Source: Legionella sp. (GTDB lineage: Bacteria > Pseudomonadota > Gammaproteobacteria > Legionellales > Legionellaceae). Taken from it: a stretch of 64,000 bases of DNA. The position numbers and the translations under genes are program-made. Every line of letters starts with the position of its first letter. Position 1 is the stretch's first letter. Under the pieces are notes generated by a model. That model did no database searches. It was given only the letters and a program-made list of their open reading frames with translations, and was not told the origin of the DNA. Of this stretch, positions 18,828 through 27,236 are shown in pieces. The stretch lies in assembly GCA_002786165.1 (NCBI GenBank), contig PEQK01000020.1:186001-250000 (forward strand). The letters are read 5' to 3'.

Positions 18828-19751
18828 ATGACACACAAACCAGTTTTGGTAGAAGAGACACTTGAAGCATTGGCGATCGTTCCAAATGGTATTTATATTG
18901 ATGGTACATTTGGGCGAGGTGGGCATTCGCGTTGCTTGTTAGAGCGATTAGGTCCGCAAGGTCGATTATATGCCATTGATAAAGATTGGGAAGCGATTGC
19001 GCATGCAAAAGCGAATTTTTCAACCGATACACGGTTTCAAATTGCACAAGGATCGTTTCGATCCTTAGCGGATTTGGCGCGGCAGTGGGGCGTATATGGC
19101 CAAGTCAATGGTATTTTGCTGGACTTAGGCGTGTCTTCCCCTCAATTGGATGATGCGCAACGTGGCTTTAGCTTTATGCAGACTGGTCCTTTGGACATGC
19201 GTATGGATGGTCAGCAAGGGTTCAGTGCTGCACAGTTTGTCAATGAAGCTGAAGAAGAATTATTGGCAAAAGTATTTTTTGAATATGGAGAAGAGCGTTT
19301 CGCACGACGGATTGCTCGTGCAATTGTTGCGGCCCGCAGCACTGCACCCATAGAAGACACTGCCGTTTTGGCTGAAATTGTGAAAGAAGCTAATCCCAAA
19401 TGGGAAAAGCATAAACATCCTGCAACACGCGTATTTCAGGCGATTAGGATTTATGTCAATCAAGAATTGACGGATTTGGAAGCTTGTTTAGATCAATGTT
19501 TGGATGTATTGGCTGTAGGTGGACGTTTGGCGGTGATTAGTTTTCATTCTCTTGAAGATCGCATCGTAAAGCAGTTCATGCAAACAGCTGAGCGTGGTGT
19601 GCCATTGCCCAGAGGGATTCCAATGAAAGCGGTTGATATGCCTGCGTCTTTTCAGCGCATAGGCAAGGCTATTAAACCCAAAGATACAGAAATACAAGGA
19701 AATGTTCGTTCGAGATCAGCCATATTACGAATAGGAGAAAAGAAACTATGA
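18828..19751 (+). CDS. rsmH: 16S rRNA (cytosine(1402)-N4)-methyltransferase RsmH
   Basis: AdoMet-dependent methylation of C1402 in the 30S decoding centre. The 307-residue product has [13 protein letters not shown], the AdoMet loop [39 protein letters not shown] and the C-terminal [15 protein letters not shown]. All are standard for MraW/RsmH. It begins ten bases after mraZ and overlaps ftsL by four bases. Confidence 0.96.
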   Translation: MTHKPVLVEETLEALAIVPNGIYIDGTFGRGGHSRCLLERLGPQGRLYAIDKDWEAIAHAKANFSTDTRFQIAQGSFRSLADLARQWGVYGQVNGILLDLGVSSPQLDDAQRGFSFMQTGPLDMRMDGQQGFSAAQFVNEAEEELLAKVFFEYGEERFARRIARAIVAARSTAPIEDTAVLAEIVKEANPKWEKHKHPATRVFQAIRIYVNQELTDLEACLDQCLDVLAVGGRLAVISFHSLEDRIVKQFMQTAERGVPLPRGIPMKAVDMPASFQRIGKAIKPKDTEIQGNVRSRSAILRIGEKKL

Positions 19752-20086
19752 ATGCCGCGGCCAGAGATATAAACCAAACTAATTTTTTTCATGGACAATT
19801 AGTGAATATGCGTTTATCTTTCTCAAGTATTTTAAGATTGAGTTTGATGGTAGTGGTTTTGATCAGTGCCTTGGCTGTGATTTATACCACTAATTACTAT
19901 CGCTTGACCTTAAGTCAATTAGAATCGACCCAGCAAGTGTCGCATCAATTGAATTTGCAATGGGGCCAATTATTATTAGAGCAAGCCAGTTTGGCTAGAC
20001 CCTCTCGTGTTGAACAGTTGGCTACGGAACAATTAAAAATGTATTTACCGAATACGAAGAATATGGTTAGATTACAGACGAAATGA
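19748..20086 (+). CDS. ftsL: Cell division protein FtsL
   Basis: Bitopic divisome protein that forms the FtsQLB complex and activates FtsWI. The 112-residue product has a cytoplasmic N-terminus of about 30 residues, one membrane segment ([18 protein letters not shown]) and a periplasmic helical region with leucine heptads ([17 protein letters not shown]). Start ATG overlaps the rsmH stop (ATGA), and its own stop overlaps ftsI the same way. A start at 19808 (MRLSF) is possible and would shorten the cytoplasmic tail. Confidence 0.9.
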   Translation: MNAAARDINQTNFFHGQLVNMRLSFSSILRLSLMVVVLISALAVIYTTNYYRLTLSQLESTQQVSHQLNLQWGQLLLEQASLARPSRVEQLATEQLKMYLPNTKNMVRLQTK

Positions 20087-21747
20087 GTCAAAAAAAGATA
20101 TTACATCATCGAATGCGGCTATGGGTTATTGGCGTTTTTTTTCTATTGTTGGAAAGTATTTTATTTTGGCGAATGGTTGATCTAACGGTGTTGCACCGGT
20201 CTTTTTTGCAAGGTCAAGGCAATGCGCGTAGTTTGCGTGAAATCAGTATTCCAGCGTATCGCGGTATGATCATCGATCGCGAAGGGATTCCTTTGGCGGT
20301 CAGCACACCTGTTCAATCTCTCTGGGTTAATCCCAAAACATTTGCACCTACTTCTTCTCAACTGACGCGGTTGGCGCGTTTGTTAGATATGTCCCCAAAG
20401 CAGTTGAGTCATTCTTTACAGAGTGCAAAAAAACACGAATTCCATTATTTACAACGTCAATTGACCCCTATGCGTGCCAAAGACATTGACGATTTAAAAA
20501 TTCCTGGGATTAATTTTCAAGAAGAATTCAAGCGTTATTACCCTGAGGCAGACAGCACAGCTCAACTATTAGGGTTTACCAATGTCGATGATAAAGGCAT
20601 CGAAGGCTTAGAATTGGCCTATCAATCTTGGTTGGAAGGGTTCAATGGTAAAAAACGTGTGGTAAAAGATCGGTATGGCAGGGTGATTGAAGAAATAGAA
20701 ACCGTCAAAGAACCCCGTGCAGGTCATACCTTACAATTAAGCATTGATCGCCGTATTCAATTTTTTGCCTATCATCAATTGCAAGAAACGTTAGAGCATT
20801 TTGGTGCCAAATCAGGTTCCGTTGTGGTTTTAGATGTGAAAAACGGTGAAGTGTTGGCTATGGCCAATTCGCCGTCTTTTAATCCTAATGCGCGTAGTCG
20901 CTATGCCTTGAGTACCTACCGTAATAAAGCGCTGACGGATGTGTTTGAACCAGGATCGGTGATCAAACCTTTTAGTATCGCAAGCGCTTTAGAATCTGGT
21001 CAGATCACGCCTGACACCATTATTGATACCAGACCCAGTTGGATGATCGTGCATGGACACACCATTCGTGATGTGCATCCTTATGGAGTATTGGATGTGA
21101 CTGGTGTATTACGAAACTCTAGTAACGTTGGGGTGAGCAAAATGGTATTGCTCAGTCCGCCAGAACAATTGATTGGTTTATTAAGACGATGCGGCATTGC
21201 ACAACGTACGGAATCTGGTTATCCCGGAGAAAGTGAAGGCGCTATCGTTCATCCTAAAGAAGCCAATCCTTTTGTCTTGGCTACTTTAAGTTTTGGGTAT
21301 GGTATGTCGGTAACGGCCATGCAGATCGCCAAAAGTTATATGATATTTGCGAATCATGGTCGTTTACCACCGATTCGTTTGATTCACCAAGATACACAAG
21401 TAACGGGTGAACAGGTGATTTCTGCCAAAACCGCGGACGCGTTATTAAAAATGTTAGAAAATGTGGTCACAGAAGGAACCGGTCGATCTGCAAGTGTGCC
21501 AGGATACCGAGTGGCGGGTAAGACGGGTACTGCGCGTGTGGCAGGTAAACGTGGTTATGAAGAACGACGTTATATGTCGAGTTTTGTGGGAATTGCTCCG
21601 GTTTCAAATCCACGGTTGATTGTGGCTGTATTTATCACTGAACCGAGCAAAGGTGGGTATTATGGTGCGCAAGTAGCTGGACCTTTATTTTCCAAAGTAA
21701 TGGGATCAGCGTTGCGAATTTTAGACATTCCTCCTGACCAAGGCTGA
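20083..21747 (+). CDS. ftsI: Septal peptidoglycan transpeptidase FtsI (PBP3)
   Basis: Class B penicillin-binding protein that cross-links septal peptidoglycan. A single N-terminal membrane segment (about 12-33) is followed by the pedestal domain with AYRGMIIDREG, and the transpeptidase domain with catalytic S292 in GSVIKPF, SSN at 346-348 and KTG at 480-482. The 554-residue length is typical. It lies between ftsL (ATGA overlap) and murE (one base gap). Confidence 0.97.
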   Translation: MSQKKILHHRMRLWVIGVFFLLLESILFWRMVDLTVLHRSFLQGQGNARSLREISIPAYRGMIIDREGIPLAVSTPVQSLWVNPKTFAPTSSQLTRLARLLDMSPKQLSHSLQSAKKHEFHYLQRQLTPMRAKDIDDLKIPGINFQEEFKRYYPEADSTAQLLGFTNVDDKGIEGLELAYQSWLEGFNGKKRVVKDRYGRVIEEIETVKEPRAGHTLQLSIDRRIQFFAYHQLQETLEHFGAKSGSVVVLDVKNGEVLAMANSPSFNPNARSRYALSTYRNKALTDVFEPGSVIKPFSIASALESGQITPDTIIDTRPSWMIVHGHTIRDVHPYGVLDVTGVLRNSSNVGVSKMVLLSPPEQLIGLLRRCGIAQRTESGYPGESEGAIVHPKEANPFVLATLSFGYGMSVTAMQIAKSYMIFANHGRLPPIRLIHQDTQVTGEQVISAKTADALLKMLENVVTEGTGRSASVPGYRVAGKTGTARVAGKRGYEERRYMSSFVGIAPVSNPRLIVAVFITEPSKGGYYGAQVAGPLFSKVMGSALRILDIPPDQG

Positions 21748-21748
21748 T

Positions 21749-23206
21749 ATGAAATTATCCTATTTATTGCAACCCTGGGCACCTTTATTGTCTCAAGATT
21801 GTGAGATTATGGGCATCCAAAATGATAGTCGACACGTGAAGCCAGGTGATTTATTTATTGCCTATCCGGGGGCAGTGACTGATGGTCGGCACTATCTTTC
21901 TTCGGCATCAGAACAGGGCGCTTGCGCAATTGTGTATGAACCCAACCAATGGCCGGAACACGTGGTACTTCCCCATTCTATTCCTTGCCATCCTATAGAA
22001 AATCTTGCATCACAATTGGCTGCTTTAGCGAGTCGATTTTATGCTGAGCCGTCCCAATCTTTGTCAGTGATGGGTGTTACTGGTACTAATGGTAAAACAA
22101 CCATTGCATACCAATTGGCCCAAGCCCATCATTTATTAGGTCGTCCTTCAGCTTATATTGGTACCCTTGGTGAAGGATGTTTACCAGACCTTACCCCTTT
22201 GAACAATACCACCCCAGATGCATTGTGTTTGCAACGCTTATTCTCTGAATACCAGCACAAGGGGTTGCAACAAGTCTGCATGGAGGTGTCTTCCCACGCT
22301 CTGTCAGAGCATCGAGTGGATGAGATTATGTTTCGCGAAGCCATTTATACCAATTTAAGTCATGAGCATTTGGATTATCATGAAACCATGGCCTCTTATG
22401 CCAATGCCAAAGCCCTATTGTTTGGCAAATCCTCTCTGCAATGGGTGATTCTCAATCAAGATGATGATCATGTACAAACGATGGCAGATGCTGTTCCTAA
22501 AACGGTCCAACAATTCAGATATGGTCTGCATCACACATCTGATGTGCGTGCCTCCGATTGTAAATTGTATATTCATGGCAGTCAGTTTTTAGTTGATTCC
22601 CCTTGGGGACAACAAGAGCTCCGGATCCCAAGTTTGGGTTTATTCAACATTTATAATAGCCTGGCTGTATATACCAGTTTATTGGCCAATGGGTATTCGA
22701 TGACAGACGTCGTGGCTATTATGGCCAAGCTACATGCTTCTCCTGGACGGATGGAAGTGGTGTCACAAAAACCTTATGTTATTGTGGATTATGCACATAC
22801 CCCTGCTGCTTTGGAGAATGTATTAAAAACGGTGGTGCAGTTAAAGTCTCATCAACATTCAAAAATATGGGTGGTGTTTGGCTGTGGGGGCGATCGAGAT
22901 AAGACCAAACGACCGCTCATGGGACGCATTGCTGGTGAATTGGCGCAAGAACTTGTTTTAACCAACGACAATCCTCGCCACGAAGATCCACAAACGATTA
23001 TTCAAGATATTCAAACTGGGATTTCTGCTGGAACAAAGGTCACTGTCTTATTAGATCGTCATACAGCTATTCAATTTGCACTGCAGTCAGCTGATCAGGA
23101 GGATATTGTTGTGATCGCTGGCAAAGGACATGAGAATTATCAAATCATTGGCTCTGAACGCTTGGTTTTTTCAGATCAAACTGAAGTACGGCGGGTTTTA
23201 GGATAG
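21749..23206 (+). CDS. murE: UDP-N-acetylmuramoyl-tripeptide synthase MurE
   Basis: Adds the third amino acid to the UDP-MurNAc dipeptide. ATP loop TGTNGKTT is at 111-118; the substrate-specifying motif DNPR at 407-410 (NDNPRHEDP) marks the enzyme as meso-diaminopimelate-adding, in line with the lysAC gene for diaminopimelate/lysine metabolism at the other end of the window. GKGHENYQ is near the C-terminus. It is the last gene of this dcw block; murF and mraY do not follow, and a hairpin begins two bases after the stop codon. Confidence 0.96.
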   Translation: MKLSYLLQPWAPLLSQDCEIMGIQNDSRHVKPGDLFIAYPGAVTDGRHYLSSASEQGACAIVYEPNQWPEHVVLPHSIPCHPIENLASQLAALASRFYAEPSQSLSVMGVTGTNGKTTIAYQLAQAHHLLGRPSAYIGTLGEGCLPDLTPLNNTTPDALCLQRLFSEYQHKGLQQVCMEVSSHALSEHRVDEIMFREAIYTNLSHEHLDYHETMASYANAKALLFGKSSLQWVILNQDDDHVQTMADAVPKTVQQFRYGLHHTSDVRASDCKLYIHGSQFLVDSPWGQQELRIPSLGLFNIYNSLAVYTSLLANGYSMTDVVAIMAKLHASPGRMEVVSQKPYVIVDYAHTPAALENVLKTVVQLKSHQHSKIWVVFGCGGDRDKTKRPLMGRIAGELAQELVLTNDNPRHEDPQTIIQDIQTGISAGTKVTVLLDRHTAIQFALQSADQEDIVVIAGKGHENYQIIGSERLVFSDQTEVRRVLG

Positions 23207-23207
23207 T

Positions 23208-23238
23208 AGACCCTTTTGCTTATTGGGCAAAAGGGTCT
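23208..23238. terminator. Hairpin ending the mraZ-murE operon
   Basis: AGACCCTTTTGC (23208-23219) pairs perfectly with GCAAAAGGGTCT (23227-23238) over a 7-base loop. It begins two bases after the murE stop and separates it from the convergent trhO gene. There is no U-tract, so termination strength is uncertain. Confidence 0.7.
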
Positions 23239-23268
23239 ATCAGAGACTAATGCGTGACAGAGACTAAT

Positions 23269-23985
23269 TTATGATGCGTCAGAAATAGCTATGCGCTCAT
23301 CAAATACAAAACATTGGCCTTCCCAAAGTGATTCTTCAGCTGGTACTTCTTTCATATAATCAATGATACCGCCTTCCAGCTGATATACGTTTTCAAATCC
23401 AAGAGTTTTTAAATACGCTGTTGATTTTTCACAACGGATACCACCTGTACAACACATGGCAATTTTTTTGTGTTTTTGATCTAATAAATGAGTTTGTACA
23501 TAGTCTGGAAAATCACGAAAATTTTCAGTTTGAGGGTTAATGGCGTGTTTGAATGTACCATATTCTATTTCATAGGTGTTCCGATTATCGATGACCAAAA
23601 CTTCAGGATCAGCTAAGAGCTGATTCCATTCGTTAGGCGATAAACGGGTGCCTGTTTGGGTCAATGGATCAATATCGGGTACGCCAAGGGTGACGATTTC
23701 TTTTCGAAGTTTTACTTTGGCTTTTTCGTAAGGCATCATGTCAGAGCTGGTTTCTTTGAAATATAAGCCAGCAAATCGTTCATCTGCTCGAATACAGGCA
23801 TACATCGCATGCATATCTTCAGGCGATCCACCCATACCGCCATTGATGCCTTCGTTGGCCAAAAGAATGGTACCCAGGATGCGATGAGCCTTCATCGCTT
23901 CTAACAATGGCTCTTTTAAATCTTCAAAATCTGGTAGAGGGCAGAAACGATAAAATGTGGCAATAATATAAGATTTCATAAGCAT
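23269..23985 (-). CDS. trhO: tRNA uridine-34 hydroxylase TrhO (rhodanese family)
   Basis: Oxygen-dependent formation of 5-hydroxyuridine at tRNA position 34. The 238-residue product has the TrhO N-terminal domain ([37 protein letters not shown]) and a rhodanese domain with active loop [12 protein letters not shown]. Some relatives (YceA of E. coli) carry an extra C-terminal zinc-like region; here the protein stops soon after the rhodanese domain, matching the shorter form. ATG 23979 (MKSYI) is an equally likely start; no good ribosome binding site is seen for either. Confidence 0.92.
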   Translation of the reverse strand: MLMKSYIIATFYRFCPLPDFEDLKEPLLEAMKAHRILGTILLANEGINGGMGGSPEDMHAMYACIRADERFAGLYFKETSSDMMPYEKAKVKLRKEIVTLGVPDIDPLTQTGTRLSPNEWNQLLADPEVLVIDNRNTYEIEYGTFKHAINPQTENFRDFPDYVQTHLLDQKHKKIAMCCTGGIRCEKSTAYLKTLGFENVYQLEGGIIDYMKEVPAEESLWEGQCFVFDERIAISDAS

Positions 23986-24032
23986 TAATGTGCAGGCATA
24001 AACGATTCAAATTGAGACAAATACTACTCTTT

Positions 24033-24782
24033 TTATCGTGGTTTGACAACAATTGCATCGCTAACTTGTGCAAATCCCGGCACATTAAGTTTGAAGTTCG
24101 GCATATTTGCGTAAAGTTGGCTTGAACTACCGCCATCTAAATTTAGGGCATCTACACAATTGAGAGGGGCATTTTTTAGTGTATAAGCCAAATCAGTGGT
24201 GGTCATGGGTAAGTTTTCTGTGACAACGATTAGGATACGACCTTGGGTATCGATGCCAAGCGCAGACCGATTGGCAAACCCAGGCTTAAGTGCGGGAATT
24301 TTGCCTGCAATCAGAAGCCTTGGACCTGCTTGTATGGCGAAATCGCTGCTGTTCTGGCGTCTAAACTCATAAGGAGATGTAATGGCTGCTGTATATTGTT
24401 TGATAGAAAATATCCACCACCAACTAATGCGTTTTAAAGGATTTAAAATTTGATGATCACTCAGTCGCAAACCCAAAGGTACTTTGTTGGGATTGAAAAA
24501 ACCGCCATTGAGGGCTATAAGCGCCTGGCTATGTTGTCCGAAGGTTTGTGCGGACGTATAATTTTTAGGTAGATCTTTTGCTAAAACAATACCCAGTTGA
24601 TTGTGATGTAAATCAATACGAAACACATGAATATGCGACCACTGAGACAGCGGCTGTGGATCGAGAGTATCATATTCAATACCAGGCGCAAGTGTTTGCC
24701 ACGCTGCTGCGTGAGTAGCTGAGGTGAGCAGCCAACACAGCAAAAGGCGTTTGAAATATATTTTTTTGCGTGCTCTAATCAT
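24033..24782 (-). CDS. Secreted phosphodiester glycosidase family protein (NAGPA domain)
   Basis: Member of the family named after the lysosomal uncovering enzyme (N-acetylglucosamine-1-phosphodiester glycosidase), widespread in bacteria as secreted enzymes acting on sugar phosphodiesters or exopolysaccharide. The 249-residue product has a signal peptide (basic start, LLLCWLLTSATHAAA), ALNGGFFNP, RSALGIDTQGRI and NLDGGSSSQLY, the three characteristic boxes. The start at 24782 gives a normal signal peptide; a longer frame to 24818 adds only an unrelated leader. It is divergent from pmbA and followed by trhO on the same strand. Substrate unknown. Confidence 0.82.
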   Translation of the reverse strand: MIRARKKIYFKRLLLCWLLTSATHAAAWQTLAPGIEYDTLDPQPLSQWSHIHVFRIDLHHNQLGIVLAKDLPKNYTSAQTFGQHSQALIALNGGFFNPNKVPLGLRLSDHQILNPLKRISWWWIFSIKQYTAAITSPYEFRRQNSSDFAIQAGPRLLIAGKIPALKPGFANRSALGIDTQGRILIVVTENLPMTTTDLAYTLKNAPLNCVDALNLDGGSSSQLYANMPNFKLNVPGFAQVSDAIVVKPR

Positions 24783-24856
24783 GGTTATCTTGTATCCTTG
24801 ATTCAAAGGACTCTGCAAACCAAAGGTCAGCTGCCCCTAATTTTAGGATGGATTTT

Positions 24857-26221
24857 ATGAAAACATTAACGCAAAATAACTCTAGTGTCCCATCAAAGTC
24901 AACAGATGAATTACATGACTTGCTAGAGGATATCCTCAGCCGTGCAAAAAAAGTTGGCGCAACTGATGCGGCCGTTGGGGTAAGCCTAGATAGCGGTTTT
25001 TCCGTGGATGTGCGCATGGGTGCCGTAGAGACTGTGGCCTTTAGTGAAGACAATGGTGTTGGCATAACTGTCTTTGTTGGAAAAGCCAAAGGCAGTGCTA
25101 GCTCTAGTGATACATCGCCCGCAGCACTTGATGCCATGGTGTCTGCAGCTTATGAAATTGCAAAAGTCAGTGCACCTGATCCTTGTTTTGGTTTGCCAGA
25201 TCCTGAACCGAGACACGACATGAGCAAAGATTTGGATTTATACCATCCTTGGCACATTGATCCGGCCGCGGCAATAGAAAAAGCATTGCAATGCGAGGCA
25301 CATGCAAGATCGTTAGATCCTAGAATTATAAATTCTGATGGCGTTAGTATTGCGACCTATGAATTTTGTATGGGGCATGCTGATACGCAAGGATTTTTAG
25401 GCATGATTCATTCCAGTCGTCATTCGGTGTCTTGTTCGTTGGTGGCCAAAGAAGGTACCGGCCAATCTATGCAACGTGATTATGATTATACGACTGCCCG
25501 ACATTTTGATGATATGATGGCAATGGATGCTTTAGCGCTGAGTGCGGTATCTCGAACGGTGAGTCGTTTGGGTGCTCGCAAGCTTAAAACCCAAAAAACA
25601 CCCGTTTTGTTTTCATCGCGTGTCTCAAGTGGGTTGATATCATCGTTTATTTCGGCCATCAGTGGCTATAATTTATATCGAAAAAATTCTTTTTTATTGA
25701 ATACCATTGATCAATCATTATTTCCGCAAAACATACAAATATACGAAAGACCTTGGTTAAAACGAGGTTTGGGATCTGCGTTGTTTGATAGTGAAGGCGT
25801 AGCAACTCGTCCTAATGTTATTGTTAAAGATGGTGTCTTGCAACAATATGTCTTGGGTTCTTATGCAGCTCGGAAAATGGGTTTGAAAACCACAGCAAAT
25901 CAAGGTGGTGTGTTTAATTTAACCGTTGATGCGACTGCGGGCGATTTGACAGAACTATTAGAAACCATGGGTCGTGGATTATTGGTGACGGAATTAATGG
26001 GGCAAGGGGTGAATGTCTTAACAGGGGATTACTCTAGAGGCGCATGCGGGTTCTGGGTAGAAAATGGTAAGATTCAACATCCAGTGGAAGAAATCACAAT
26101 TGCTGGAAACTTGAAAGACATGTTGCATCGCATCGTAGCGGTGGGCCAAGATATCAATCAAAGCGGCTCCACGCATTGTGGTTCGATCCTAATTGAAGAA
26201 ATGACATTGGCAGGGAGCTAA
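24857..26221 (+). CDS. pmbA: Metalloprotease subunit PmbA/TldE
   Basis: TldE (PmbA) pairs with TldD to form a protease that trims peptides such as microcin B17 precursors and antitoxins such as CcdA. The 454-residue product contains typical PmbA blocks: VDVRMGAVETVAFSEDNGVG, an extended middle domain (GFLGMIHSSRHSVSCSLVAK), SGLISSFISAISGYN, DSEGVATRPN, and the end GSTHCGSILIEEM. As expected for TldE it lacks the zinc HExxxH motif of TldD. TldD is not in the window. ATG 24857 is preferred because AGGATGG lies at the right distance. Confidence 0.93.
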   Translation: MKTLTQNNSSVPSKSTDELHDLLEDILSRAKKVGATDAAVGVSLDSGFSVDVRMGAVETVAFSEDNGVGITVFVGKAKGSASSSDTSPAALDAMVSAAYEIAKVSAPDPCFGLPDPEPRHDMSKDLDLYHPWHIDPAAAIEKALQCEAHARSLDPRIINSDGVSIATYEFCMGHADTQGFLGMIHSSRHSVSCSLVAKEGTGQSMQRDYDYTTARHFDDMMAMDALALSAVSRTVSRLGARKLKTQKTPVLFSSRVSSGLISSFISAISGYNLYRKNSFLLNTIDQSLFPQNIQIYERPWLKRGLGSALFDSEGVATRPNVIVKDGVLQQYVLGSYAARKMGLKTTANQGGVFNLTVDATAGDLTELLETMGRGLLVTELMGQGVNVLTGDYSRGACGFWVENGKIQHPVEEITIAGNLKDMLHRIVAVGQDINQSGSTHCGSILIEEMTLAGS

Positions 26222-26232
26222 AAAATTAGAAA

Positions 26233-26365
26233 GTAGCCTTGATGCAGCATAGCGTAATCAAGGTTATTGATGAATTTCTGATGAAAATGTTTTGATATGT
26301 TGATTTACTTGTATAACGTAACTTAATGATACAACCTTGATTACGCTATGCTGCATCAAGGCTAC
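26233..26365. repeat. Dispersed palindromic repeat, locus 3 (perfect 31-nt inverted pair)
   Basis: Left arm 26233-26263 starts GTAGCCTTGATGCAGCATAG; right arm 26335-26365 starts CCTTGATTACGCTATGCTGC. The two arms are exact reverse complements over 31 bases and flank a 71-base AT-rich centre, the outline of a miniature mobile element. It lies between the convergent pmbA and infA genes. Confidence 0.9.
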
Positions 26366-26377
26366 GTAGGTTACTTT

Positions 26378-26605
26378 TTATTTGTCGTTTTTGTCGCGGA
26401 AAATGATGCGACCTTTGCTCAAATCATAGGGAGTGAGCTCTATTTTTACTTTATCGCCTGTTAAAATACGAATGTAATTTTTTCGCATGCGGCCTGATAT
26501 ATGTGCTGTGATGACATGACCGTTTTCAAGCTCTACTCGAAACATAGTGTTTGGTAGAGTGTCGATGATGGTACCGAGCATTTCTATATGATCTTCTTTC
26601 GCCAT
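26378..26605 (-). CDS. infA: Translation initiation factor IF-1
   Basis: S1/OB-fold protein that binds the ribosomal A site during initiation. The 75-residue sequence [19 protein letters not shown] is followed by [19 protein letters not shown] and [20 protein letters not shown], all diagnostic. It is three residues longer than E. coli IF-1 at the C-terminus. GGAG lies 11 bases before the start. It stands alone, next to a repeat. Confidence 0.97.
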   Translation of the reverse strand: MAKEDHIEMLGTIIDTLPNTMFRVELENGHVITAHISGRMRKNYIRILTGDKVKIELTPYDLSKGRIIFRDKNDK

Positions 26606-26730
26606 AAGGCTATTTTCTCCGATGATTTGACAGTGATCTAATACAAATAGTGCATAATATCGAACGAAATTGCAATAGAATTTTTAATGACTTACCTAGC
26701 TCCGTCCACTCAGGTCTGATAAAAAATCAA

Positions 26731-26762
26731 ATAAAAACCGAACCGGTTAACCGGTTCGGGTG
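26731..26762 (-). terminator. Intrinsic terminator of rpsT
   Basis: The perfect palindrome CCGAACCGGTT/AACCGGTTCGG (26738-26759) is followed on the minus strand by TTTTTATTTGATTTTTT, a classic rho-independent terminator about 35 bases past the rpsT stop. Confidence 0.9.
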
Positions 26763-26793
26763 TTTTCGGACTTAGAGCGACGGAAACGCTGGA

Positions 26794-27060
26794 TTAAGCT
26801 GCCATGCTTTTGATTTTAATAGTCAGGCGGCTTTTGATTCTGGATGCTTTGTTTTTATGAATAAGCCCATTAGAAGCAGCTTTATCAATAATAGGTTGAG
26901 CGTTAGCATAAGCAGCACGCGCAACTTCTTGATCACCTTGCTCAATAGCTTTGATAACATGTTTCACAAAGGTGCGGTACATAGAACGCGCACTCGTATT
27001 ACGCTGACGTAATTTAATATTTTGACGGGCACGCTTGATTGCCGACTTAATATTGGCCAC
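26794..27060 (-). CDS. rpsT: 30S ribosomal protein S20 (GTG start)
   Basis: The 88-residue product begins with [12 protein letters not shown] after the initiator and Ala, as in all S20 proteins, and is rich in Lys/Arg. The likely initiator is the GTG at 27060: GGAG stands six bases before it, and an ATG at 27072 would place that GGAG inside the coding sequence. Non-ATG starts on rpsT are known in other bacteria (UUG in E. coli) and are tied to S20 autoregulation. It is divergent from murJ, an arrangement conserved in many gammaproteobacteria, and ends at a strong terminator. Confidence 0.96.
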   Translation of the reverse strand: MANIKSAIKRARQNIKLRQRNTSARSMYRTFVKHVIKAIEQGDQEVARAAYANAQPIIDKAASNGLIHKNKASRIKSRLTIKIKSMAA

Positions 27061-27148
27061 AAAAATCTCCATAGATAAAACGATTTATTGTCTGGATCAT
27101 GCCTAAGGTTGCGTCCCTTGTCAATAGAGTTGGGATAATCTTTTGCTG

Positions 27149-27177
27149 TTGCGGATTTTTGGTTGAATCAATAGAAT
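27149..27177 (+). promoter_or_regulatory. Possible promoter of murJ
   Basis: TTGCGG (27149-27154) and TAGAAT (27172-27177), spacer 17 bases, about 60 bases ahead of the murJ start. Confidence 0.4.
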
Positions 27178-27236
27178 ACTATAAATGGCTGTATCTGAAT
27201 AAATAATTAAAGCGTCTCACACCTAAAGGATCTGTT

